Assembly (NCBI GenBank): GCA_945864765.1
Contig: CAMBDR010000294.1
Location: 1 to 6,126, forward strand
Source of the DNA: Janthinobacterium lividum
GTDB taxonomy: Bacteria > Pseudomonadota > Gammaproteobacteria > Burkholderiales > Burkholderiaceae_D
Reading direction: 5' to 3'
Length of the DNA stretch: 6,126 nucleotides
Positions 1-5,364 of this stretch are shown piece by piece. Each line of letters starts with the position of its first letter. Position 1 is the first letter of the stretch. The position numbers and the translations under genes were made by a program. A model generated the notes under the pieces. The model was given only the letters and a program-made list of their open reading frames with translations, was not told where the DNA came from and did no database searches.

Positions 1-1417
1 CCATCCCTTCATCGCCCTCGGCGCACGAAACGGTGACGAAGGTGCCGTCCTTCAATACATCGGTGGCATCGCCGCAACCCACCACCGCTGGCACACCCAA
101 CTCACGCGCGATAATGGCGGCATGGCAGGTACGGCCACCGCGATTGGTAACAATAGCCGCCGCGCGCTTCATGACCGGTTCCCAATTCGGGTCGGTCATA
201 TCCGCCACCAGCACGTCGCCCGGCTGTACTCGTTCCATTTCTGAAATATCGTGAATCACGCGCACCGGGCCAGCCCCAATTTTTTGCCCAATCGCGCGGC
301 CTTGGGTGAGCACCGTGCCGCTGCCCTTGAGCGCGAAACGCTGTTGCACATCCCCCACTTTTTGCTGCGATTTAACGGTTTCTGGTCGCGCTTGCAAAAT
401 GTATAATTTGCCATCGCGCCCATCTTTGCCCCATTCAATATCCATCGGGCGGCCGTAATGTTGTTCGATGATGACCGCATATTTCGCCAGTTCCACCACT
501 TCGTCGTCATTCAGCGAATAGCGGTTACGCAATTCAACTGGCACATCCACGGTTTTGACTGAGCGATGCGCTTTGGCTTCGCCGCCAAATTCCATTTTGA
601 CCAGCTTGGAACCGATATTGCGCCGAATTACGGACAGCTTACCCGCCGCCAACATCGGCTTATGGACATAAAATTCATCCGGATTGACTGCGCCCTGCAC
701 CACCGTTTCACCCAAGCCATAGCTGGAGGTAATGAAGACCACATCTTTAAAGCCCGATTCGGTATCCAGCGTAAACATCACCCCCGCCGCGCCCAAGTCA
801 GAACGCACCATGCGCTGCACCCCGGCGGACAAGGCCACCACCGCATGTTCAAAGCCTTTATGCACGCGGTAAGAAATAGCCCGGTCGTTATACAGCGAAG
901 CAAACACATGTTTGATGGCTTCCAAAATATTGTCGATGCCCACCACGTTCAAGAAAGTTTCTTGCTGGCCCGCAAACGATGCATCGGGCAAATCTTCCGC
1001 CGTGGCAGAGGAGCGCACCGCAAACGACATGGCGGTGCTGGAATCGGCCACCAGGCGTTGATAAAACTCGCCAATTTCTGCCAGCAAGCGCGGTTGGAAC
1101 GGGGTGTCAATAATCCATTGACGAATTTCGGTGCCCGCTTGCGCCAGCGCGCGCACGTCGTCAATATTCAAGCTTTGCAAACGGGTGGCGATACGTTCAA
1201 ACAAGGGCGGCGCACCGTTTTCGCTATAACTTAAAAAATCGCGGAAGGCCTGGGCTGTGGTAGCAAAACCACCCGGCACGCGTACCCCGGCGGTGGCTAA
1301 TTGACTGATCATTTCGCCCAATGAGGCGTTTTTTCCGCCGACTGAATCGACATCGCTCATGCGCAACTGCTCAAATGCGGCAAGATAACGCGCTTCTTGC
1401 ATTTCTGTGTTAGACAT
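1..1417 (-). CDS. ppsA: Phosphoenolpyruvate synthase, N-terminal part (runs off the left edge)
   Basis: PEP synthase makes phosphoenolpyruvate, AMP and phosphate from pyruvate, ATP and water in the cytoplasm, the entry step of gluconeogenesis from three-carbon substrates. About 472 codons are visible; the E. coli enzyme has 792, so the C-terminal PEP/pyruvate-binding barrel lies outside the window. The N-terminal ATP-grasp-like nucleotide-binding domain covers roughly residues 20-355, with VGGKNASLGEM at 26-36 and VRSSATAEDLP at 134-144. The mobile phosphohistidine domain follows, with GGRTCHAAIIARELG containing the catalytic His432 (codon at 122-124). Thr430, two residues before it, corresponds to the threonine that PpsR modifies in E. 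coli. The ATG at 1417 is preceded by AAAGGT, and the protein aligns from its first residues with E. coli PpsA (MSN..., IRQWIIDTPFQP). It is transcribed away from ppsR. There are no frameshifts or missing key residues in the visible part. Identity is very secure. Confidence 0.97.
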   Translation of the reverse strand, partial: MSNTEMQEARYLAAFEQLRMSDVDSVGGKNASLGEMISQLATAGVRVPGGFATTAQAFRDFLSYSENGAPPLFERIATRLQSLNIDDVRALAQAGTEIRQWIIDTPFQPRLLAEIGEFYQRLVADSSTAMSFAVRSSATAEDLPDASFAGQQETFLNVVGIDNILEAIKHVFASLYNDRAISYRVHKGFEHAVVALSAGVQRMVRSDLGAAGVMFTLDTESGFKDVVFITSSYGLGETVVQGAVNPDEFYVHKPMLAAGKLSVIRRNIGSKLVKMEFGGEAKAHRSVKTVDVPVELRNRYSLNDDEVVELAKYAVIIEQHYGRPMDIEWGKDGRDGKLYILQARPETVKSQQKVGDVQQRFALKGSGTVLTQGRAIGQKIGAGPVRVIHDISEMERVQPGDVLVADMTDPNWEPVMKRAAAIVTNRGGRTCHAAIIARELGVPAVVGCGDATDVLKDGTFVTVSCAEGDEGM

Positions 1418-1421
1418 AATT

Positions 1422-1427
1422 ACCTTT
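1422..1427 (-). promoter_or_regulatory. Ribosome binding site of ppsA
   Basis: AAAGGT on the minus strand lies 4 bases before the ATG at 1417. It supports this start over the in-frame ATG five codons further in. Confidence 0.7.
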
Positions 1428-1443
1428 AGTTTGATGATAAGAA

Positions 1444-1472
1444 ATCTTTTCGAACTGCTGCGCCAAGCTCAA
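1444..1472 (-). promoter_or_regulatory. Weak candidate sigma-70 promoter for ppsA
   Basis: On the minus strand, TTGAGC (1467-1472) and AAAGAT (1444-1449) are separated by exactly 17 bases. This would place the transcription start near 1437, about 20 bases ahead of the ppsA start codon. Only 4 of 6 and 3 of 6 bases match the consensus, so this is a guess from spacing. I saw no clear alternative elsewhere in the 228-bp divergent region. Confidence 0.2.
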
Positions 1473-1566
1473 ATTCTTGTTATTCTTCGCATGAACCCGC
1501 CTAATGTCACAATGGCTGTCATTTTACCGCGTTGCACCAGAATTTCGCACGTGATTCGTATGCGAT

Positions 1567-1575
1567 TGCTATATA
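1567..1575 (+). promoter_or_regulatory. Candidate extended -10 promoter for ppsR
   Basis: TGCTATATA matches an extended -10 element (TGN followed by a TATAAT-like hexamer). No convincing -35 hexamer lies 16-18 bases upstream, which extended -10 promoters tolerate. Transcription would begin near 1582 and leave a leader of roughly 64 bases before the ppsR ATG. That leader would contain the 11-bp tandem repeat at 1607-1639. This is inferred from sequence only. Confidence 0.35.
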
Positions 1576-1606
1576 TGCACCACGCCCGGAATGACTTTTG
1601 AAGAAA

Positions 1607-1639
1607 ACCGCTTGAGAACCGCTTAAGAACTGATTGAGA
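1607..1639 (+). repeat. Three tandem 11-bp repeats in the ppsR leader
   Basis: Three head-to-tail 11-base units read ACCGCTTGAGA (1607-1617), ACCGCTTAAGA (1618-1628) and ACTGATTGAGA (1629-1639). Unit 2 differs from unit 1 at one position and unit 3 at two. The last unit supplies most of the GAGAG ribosome binding site of ppsR. The period is close to one helical turn, so the units could lie on one face of the DNA. A role as protein-binding sites or as a leader RNA element is speculation. Confidence 0.65.
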
Positions 1640-1640
1640 G
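1636..1640 (+). promoter_or_regulatory. Ribosome binding site deciding the ppsR start
   Basis: GAGAG lies 5 bases before the ATG at 1646. The open frame also has a TTG at 1634, but that codon lies next to this site and has no ribosome binding site of its own. The ATG at 1646 is therefore preferred. Confidence 0.6.
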
Positions 1641-1645
1641 CTGAA

Positions 1646-2494
1646 ATGACTGAACCCCAACGCGCCCCCCTCCCCCTTGCTGATCGCACGGTATTTTTTG
1701 TCTCGGACGGCACCGGCATCACCGCAGAAACCTTCGGCCATGCCGTGCTGACGCAGTTTGAATTACGCTTTCGGGAAGTACGCCTGCCGTTTATGGATAG
1801 TATCGATAAAGCGCATGAAGTGTCGCGCAAAATTAATGAGGCGCATGAAAAAGATGGCCATTTACCCATCGTTTTTTCAACCTTGGTGAAGGCTGAATTA
1901 TCGAATATCGTGCGCGCATCGAAATGCGTGTATATGGATTTGATCCAAACCTTCGTCGGCCCACTGGAGCAAGAATTGGGGGTGAAATCCACCCACACCA
2001 TAGGCCGTTCGCACAATATTGCCGATAGTGAAGCCTATAAAAACCGGATTGAAGCCATCAATTATTCCCTGACGCACGATGATGGTCAGACCAATAAAAA
2101 CCTGGCGCAGGCCGATGTAATTCTGGTGGGCGTGTCGCGCTGTGGTAAAACCCCAACCAGTTTGTACCTTGCGATGCAATATGGGATCAAGGCGGCCAAT
2201 TATCCGCTCACCCCGGATGACTTTGAACGCGGACGCTTGCCCTCGGCCTTGCCGCCATTTAAAGCCAAGATTTTTGGTTTGAGCATTACCCCGGCACGTT
2301 TGGCGGAAATTCGCAATGAACGCCTGCCCGGCAGCAAATATGCGACCTTGGAAAACTGTCGTTATGAAATCAATGAAGCCGAAATTTTGATGAGGCGCGA
2401 GGGAATACGCTGGATGTCAAGCGCAACCAAATCAATTGAAGAGATTTCGACCACGATTTTGCAAGAGATTCGGATGGAGCGCAAATCGTTTTGA
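1646..2494 (+). CDS. ppsR: PEP synthase regulatory protein (bifunctional kinase/pyrophosphorylase)
   Basis: This protein inactivates PEP synthase by ADP-dependent phosphorylation of the threonine next to the catalytic histidine, and reactivates it by phosphate-dependent removal that releases pyrophosphate. That chemistry is established for E. coli PpsR (DUF299/PF03618 family). The 282 residues fit the family (E. coli 277). The N-terminal FFVSDGTGITAE lies at residues 17-28. The P-loop-like signature GVSRCGKTPTS lies at 162-172 and continues into SLYLAMQYGIKAANYPL, nearly identical to E. coli. The ATG at 1646 is chosen over an in-frame TTG at 1634 because GAGAG precedes it by 5 bases. It is divergent from its target enzyme ppsA, which makes the functional pairing firm, and convergent with the EAL gene downstream. 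Both key motifs are intact. Confidence 0.96.
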   Translation: MTEPQRAPLPLADRTVFFVSDGTGITAETFGHAVLTQFELRFREVRLPFMDSIDKAHEVSRKINEAHEKDGHLPIVFSTLVKAELSNIVRASKCVYMDLIQTFVGPLEQELGVKSTHTIGRSHNIADSEAYKNRIEAINYSLTHDDGQTNKNLAQADVILVGVSRCGKTPTSLYLAMQYGIKAANYPLTPDDFERGRLPSALPPFKAKIFGLSITPARLAEIRNERLPGSKYATLENCRYEINEAEILMRREGIRWMSSATKSIEEISTTILQEIRMERKSF

Positions 2495-2542
2495 TGGGTT
2501 GCGGTGGGCACAGGTGCCCACCCTCCTACAAAGCCATCAAAA
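2489..2542. repeat. Nested inverted repeat spanning the convergent ppsR / EAL gene junction
   Basis: The outer arms are a perfect 9-base inverted repeat, TTTTGATGG (2489-2497) and CCATCAAAA (2534-2542). Two more pairs (2499-2500 with 2531-2532) follow inside a G-G mismatch. Inside sits a second perfect palindrome at 2503-2522. The outer arms contain the TGA stops of both convergent genes, so both genes end in TTT TGA TGG. No run of T follows the structure on either strand, so it is not a textbook intrinsic terminator, although a bidirectional transcription block is plausible. It could also be the remnant of a miniature inverted-repeat element. Confidence 0.6.
2503..2522. repeat. REP-like palindrome between convergent genes
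   Basis: GGTGGGCAC and GTGCCCACC form a perfect 9-bp stem around a 2-base AG loop (in practice probably an 8-bp stem with a 4-base loop). Read on the minus strand it is preceded by GTAGGAG. The resulting GTAGG...GTGGGCAC...GTGCCCACC pattern resembles repetitive extragenic palindromes I recall as common in proteobacterial genomes. No REP-associated transposase is in this window. Whether it is multicopy in this genome cannot be seen from here. Confidence 0.5.
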
Positions 2543-3739
2543 GAAATGCTGCCACTCTTCCATCCAGGCCGGAAACGCTTGCAATTCCAGCGGTTTGGCA
2601 ATGTAATAGCCTTGCGCATAGGTACAACCCATGCCTTGCAGGAAATCCCAATCTTGCTTGTCTTCGACCCCCACCGCCACCGAAAACCGATTTAAACTGC
2701 GCGACAAACTCAAACAAGAATTGAGCACGATACTCAAAGCCTGGTTTTCAGACGCACCCGCCACGAAACTGCGGTCGATTTTCAGCTCGGAGAAGGGAAT
2801 GCGCGCTAACATTTGAATATTCGAATTTCCCGTGCCGTAATCATCCACCGACAGGCCAAACCCTTTCATGCGCAAGCGCGCCAGGGTTTCCCAAAATTGC
2901 GGATCATCCGCCAACACGGCAGACTCGGTAATTTCAAGTATCACATATTCCGCCTCAATCCCGTGCCGCTGTGCCGATTCGGCAATGCGGTCGGTAAAAT
3001 TGGGCTGCGTTAATGAGGAGAGTGAAAGATTAATCGACACCGCAATCGGAAATTCCAGATCATGCCAAGTACGGCACGCGGAAATCGCTTTTTCGATCAT
3101 GATCCAATTCAATAAATCGATTTGGCCGTATTGTTCCAGCACGGAAATAAAACTGCTTGGCGGTAAGATGCCGTGTACCGGGTGACGCCAACGCGCAAAG
3201 GCTTCGGCTCCTTTGATATAACCGGTTTTCAATTCCACCTTGGGTTGAAAAAACGGTTCAAACTGCCCGGCGGCCAAACCTTCGGCAATTTCTGCCAGTG
3301 AAAACGCAGGCAATGAATTGCGCGCTTTCTTTTGCCCTTCCGGCGTTTGTGAGAAAACTTGCAATAATTCTTGCAAGCGATCCGGGGTCGGTGGTTTTTC
3401 TATGGTGCCAAGCAAATTGACACCATAGGCTTTGGTCATGGTTTCAACTGAAAACAGCAGGGCGCGATCATGCGCCGTCACCAAAATGATGGAGGCCGAT
3501 TGGTCAAGCTTGGCCAAATGCCGGATTAACTCCATACCATCCATATTCGGCATATTCAAATCGATTAATGCAATATCAATCGGATCATCCTTGCTAGCCC
3601 GAAATACGGCCAAGGCCTCAACGCCATCCGCAACTTCTACAATGCGTGTCGCGCCAAGTTTCTTTAGCATCACTGCCAAGGCCCAGCTTTGTACCGGATC
3701 ATCTTCAGCCACCAGAAAATTTAACTCAGCAATCTGCAT
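2537..3739 (-). CDS. Response regulator with REC and EAL domains, RocR-like, catalytic Glu replaced
   Basis: The 400-residue cytoplasmic protein has a phospho-receiver domain (about residues 6-128) followed by an EAL cyclic-di-GMP phosphodiesterase domain (about 155-395). The receiver is intact: acidic pair Asp13/Asp14, phospho-acceptor Asp60 in LIDLNMP, Thr88 and Lys115. In the EAL domain the metal- and substrate-binding residues are Glu179 (EAF instead of EAL), Asn237, Glu269 and Glu272 in LEITES, Asp299/Asp300 in DDYGTG, Lys320 in LKIDRSF and Gln376 in AQGYY. All lie at RocR numbering plus four. The position of RocR Glu352 (AEGVE) is Val356 (AVGVE), so hydrolysis is expected to be weak or absent and the protein may instead bind c-di-GMP. 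The ATG at 3739 is preceded by AAAGGA with 6-base spacing; a GTG at 3754 lacks such a site. No cognate histidine kinase is nearby. The architecture is certain, the activity is not. Confidence 0.93.
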   Translation of the reverse strand: MQIAELNFLVAEDDPVQSWALAVMLKKLGATRIVEVADGVEALAVFRASKDDPIDIALIDLNMPNMDGMELIRHLAKLDQSASIILVTAHDRALLFSVETMTKAYGVNLLGTIEKPPTPDRLQELLQVFSQTPEGQKKARNSLPAFSLAEIAEGLAAGQFEPFFQPKVELKTGYIKGAEAFARWRHPVHGILPPSSFISVLEQYGQIDLLNWIMIEKAISACRTWHDLEFPIAVSINLSLSSLTQPNFTDRIAESAQRHGIEAEYVILEITESAVLADDPQFWETLARLRMKGFGLSVDDYGTGNSNIQMLARIPFSELKIDRSFVAGASENQALSIVLNSCLSLSRSLNRFSVAVGVEDKQDWDFLQGMGCTYAQGYYIAKPLELQAFPAWMEEWQHFF

Positions 3740-3745
3740 CACACA

Positions 3746-3751
3746 TCCTTT
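3746..3751 (-). promoter_or_regulatory. Ribosome binding site of the REC-EAL gene
   Basis: AAAGGA on the minus strand lies 6 bases before the ATG at 3739. It favours that start over the upstream in-frame GTG at 3754, which it would overlap. Confidence 0.65.
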
Positions 3752-3770
3752 CACATCAATTCTGAACCCG

Positions 3771-3807
3771 ATTTTATCCTTAATTAGCCATTAATTCAGT
3801 CATTTTA
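3771..3807 (-). promoter_or_regulatory. AT-rich promoter region of the REC-EAL gene with a small inverted repeat
   Basis: In the 129-bp gap upstream of the REC-EAL gene, the hexamer TAAAAT occurs twice on the minus strand (3771-3776 and 3802-3807). Either could be a -10 element, giving leaders of about 25 or 56 bases, but neither has a good -35 hexamer. Between them lies an inverted repeat of TTAAT and ATTAA with a 5-base centre (3780-3794), which could be a small operator or simply chance in AT-rich DNA. The gap suggests the gene can be expressed independently of the lpxB-rnhB-methyltransferase operon. I found no convincing terminator for that operon. Confidence 0.3.
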
Positions 3808-3868
3808 TGCAATCTGCTTGAAAAACTGAACAGTCCCTCTGGATTTTTTTGCCGCAAGGCAACAATAA

Positions 3869-4648
3869 CTAGCGATTCTGCCGCAATTGTTCAAAAAAAC
3901 ACACGGCAGCGCAAGCGCCCACATTGAGCGATTCCATGCTGGTGGCATGCGGTATCGCGATTTGGTGAGTGGCCTGGCGAATTAAATCAACGCTCACGCC
4001 CTGCCCTTCGTGGCCAAATAGCCACGCCACTTGTTGCTGCAAATCAAGATCATACAAAGTTTGGCTGGCATGGGAGCTGGTTGCGAGTACCGGAATCTGG
4101 CTATTTTGGATTAAATCAGACAAATTCACTGCTTCAAAAATAGTCAGTAAAAACTGCGCACCCATGCCGGAGCGCAATACTTTAGGAGACCAAGCGGCGG
4201 CCGTGCCCGGACTGCAAAACACTTGTTTGATGCCTGCCGCTGCGGCACTGCGTAAAATCGAACCGAAATTACCGGGGTCCTGCACCTGATCCAACAAGAG
4301 CGCATTTTGTTCCAGTACAAAGCCGTCTGGCAGGGTCATGATCGGCGTTGGGATCACAAACAACACGCCCAAACCATGATCCACCGGGCTAACGGCCTGA
4401 TATAAGGCATCGGGCAATAAAATGGTTTGCTCGCAACAGCTTTGCATCAGGGCCGCGATTTCGGGATGGTGTTGACTGTCTTGATTCACCACACAATGCA
4501 AAGGCTGGCCACAGTGCGCCAGATACATCTGGCACAGATGGCTGCCGTCGAGAAGGGTGCGCCCCGCTTTACGGCGTGCCGTAGCAGAGCTGGCCAGATG
4601 CTTGAGTTCTTTATACCAGGCATTATCGCGCGAGCTGATTTCCTTCAT
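3869..4648 (-). CDS. SpoU/TrmH-family RNA 2'-O-methyltransferase
   Basis: This SAM-dependent enzyme of the SPOUT superfamily is expected to methylate a ribose 2'-OH in rRNA or tRNA. The 259 residues comprise an N-terminal substrate-binding region (about 1-105) and a C-terminal knotted catalytic domain (about 112-257). All three family motifs are visible: DPGNFGSILRSAAAAG at 124-139 with the catalytic-type Arg133; LFGHEGQGVS at 210-219; and IPHATSMESLNVGACAA at 232-248 with Ser240-Leu-Asn. The ATG at 4648 overlaps the rnhB stop as ATGA and has a strong GGAGGT 5 bases upstream. The frame stays open to 4768, but that extension is only the 9-bp repeat read in another frame. The exact target nucleotide cannot be assigned. 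RlmB is the obvious comparison, but related bacteria carry several paralogues, so no symbol is given. Confidence 0.92.
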   Translation of the reverse strand: MKEISSRDNAWYKELKHLASSATARRKAGRTLLDGSHLCQMYLAHCGQPLHCVVNQDSQHHPEIAALMQSCCEQTILLPDALYQAVSPVDHGLGVLFVIPTPIMTLPDGFVLEQNALLLDQVQDPGNFGSILRSAAAAGIKQVFCSPGTAAAWSPKVLRSGMGAQFLLTIFEAVNLSDLIQNSQIPVLATSSHASQTLYDLDLQQQVAWLFGHEGQGVSVDLIRQATHQIAIPHATSMESLNVGACAAVCFFEQLRQNR

Positions 4649-5364
4649 GTTGCACCTCCAGCTTGTGTTGTATTCGGGTTTGCCGGGTTTGCCGGGTTTG
4701 CCGGGTTTGCCGGGTTTGCTTCCAATACCGCGCGCACTGGTGCATAGCTGCGCCGATGCTCGGGGCATGCGCCATGCAATTGCAATCGTTCCAAATGCAA
4801 AGCCGTGCCATATCCTTTGTGCTGGTCGAACGCATAGTGCGGGTAGGCCAGGTGTAATTCGAGCAAGGATGCATCGCGCGCGGTTTTGGCCAAAATCGAG
4901 GCGGCCGAAATTTCGGCCACTTTATCATCGCCCTTGATGATGGCTTCACAGCGCAAGGGCAGATGCGGACAACGATTGCCATCCACCAATACCAGGCCGG
5001 GTGTGAGCTTTAACGCCAGCACGGCGCGCCGCATCGCCAACATGGTCGCTTGCAGAATATTTAAGCGGTCGATTTCTTCCACCGAAGCCGAGGCAATTTC
5101 CCAGGCCAAGGCATGCTGGCGAATTTCCAGCGCCAATTCATCGCGCTTTTGCGCACTCAGCTTTTTCGAGTCGCGCAAGCCAATAATCGGGTGGCGCGCA
5201 TCGAGTATGACTGCGGCAGCATACACCGCACCGGCCAAGGGGCCGCGTCCGGCTTCATCCACCCCGCAAATCAGGGCATCACTATCGTCAAACAAGGCCA
5301 AACCAGCGCTGTTTGCGCTTTTTTGTGCGCTTTCTTGAGCATCCTCGCCCCGCTGCTTTTTCAT
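4645..5364 (-). CDS. rnhB: Ribonuclease HII with an (Ala-Asn-Pro)5 C-terminal tail
   Basis: RNase HII cuts the RNA strand of RNA-DNA hybrids and initiates removal of single ribonucleotides from DNA. The protein has 239 residues against 198 in E. coli. The catalytic DEDD set is complete: Asp36 and Glu37 in GVDEAGRGPLAG, Asp128 in VDGNRCP and Asp146 in IKGDDK, each 20 higher than in E. coli. DSKKLS, EISAASILAK, QHKGYGT and HRRSYAPVR are also conserved. The extra length is a polar N-terminal extension (about residues 1-28) and a low-complexity tail: ANP x5 at 216-230, then NTTQAGGAT. The ATG at 5364 overlaps the lpxB stop as ATGA, with only a weak GGGG upstream, so translation probably depends on coupling to lpxB. 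No other ATG precedes the catalytic motif. Its own stop overlaps the next start in the same way. Proximity to lpx genes is common in proteobacteria. Confidence 0.96.
   Translation of the reverse strand: MKKQRGEDAQESAQKSANSAGLALFDDSDALICGVDEAGRGPLAGAVYAAAVILDARHPIIGLRDSKKLSAQKRDELALEIRQHALAWEIASASVEEIDRLNILQATMLAMRRAVLALKLTPGLVLVDGNRCPHLPLRCEAIIKGDDKVAEISAASILAKTARDASLLELHLAYPHYAFDQHKGYGTALHLERLQLHGACPEHRRSYAPVRAVLEANPANPANPANPANPNTTQAGGAT
4654..4659 (-). promoter_or_regulatory. Strong ribosome binding site of the RNA methyltransferase gene
   Basis: GGAGGT on the minus strand lies 5 bases before the ATG at 4648, inside the last codons of rnhB. It fixes the start of the methyltransferase and rules out the longer open frame reaching 4768. 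Confidence 0.8.
4675..4719 (-). repeat. Five perfect 9-bp tandem repeats at the 3' end of rnhB
   Basis: The unit GCAAACCCG (minus strand) is repeated five times without a mismatch over 45 bp, and no degenerate flanking copies are apparent. In the rnhB frame it encodes (Ala-Asn-Pro)5 at residues 216-230. It ends 26 bases upstream of the methyltransferase ATG. Because the unit is a multiple of three, gain or loss of copies would change tail length but keep the frame. Perfect identity between copies suggests recent expansion by slippage. Confidence 0.9.

Noticed and set aside
566..1234. 222-codon plus-strand open frame
   Set aside because: It lies antisense inside ppsA, whose translation matches E. 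coli PEP synthase throughout. The plus-strand product is rich in His/Arg and resembles no family I know.
1407..1601. 64-codon plus-strand open frame across the ppsA start and the divergent region
   Set aside because: It begins inside ppsA, has no convincing ribosome binding site and no recognisable features. The region is better explained as regulatory.
3847..3862. Small hairpin (TTGCC-GCAA-GGCAA) next to a run of seven T, just downstream of the methyltransferase gene
   Set aside because: On the minus strand, where a terminator would be needed, the stem is followed by A residues, not T. The T run precedes the stem on the plus strand. The stem is only 5 bp.
4675..4719. Phase-variation switch by frameshifting
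   Set aside because: The unit is 9 bp, so copy changes keep the reading frame and cannot turn rnhB on or off.
4649..4768. N-terminal extension of the methyltransferase with a Gly-Lys-Pro repeat
   Set aside because: It is the 9-bp rnhB repeat read in another frame. The strong GGAGGT and the ATGA overlap fix the start at 4648.
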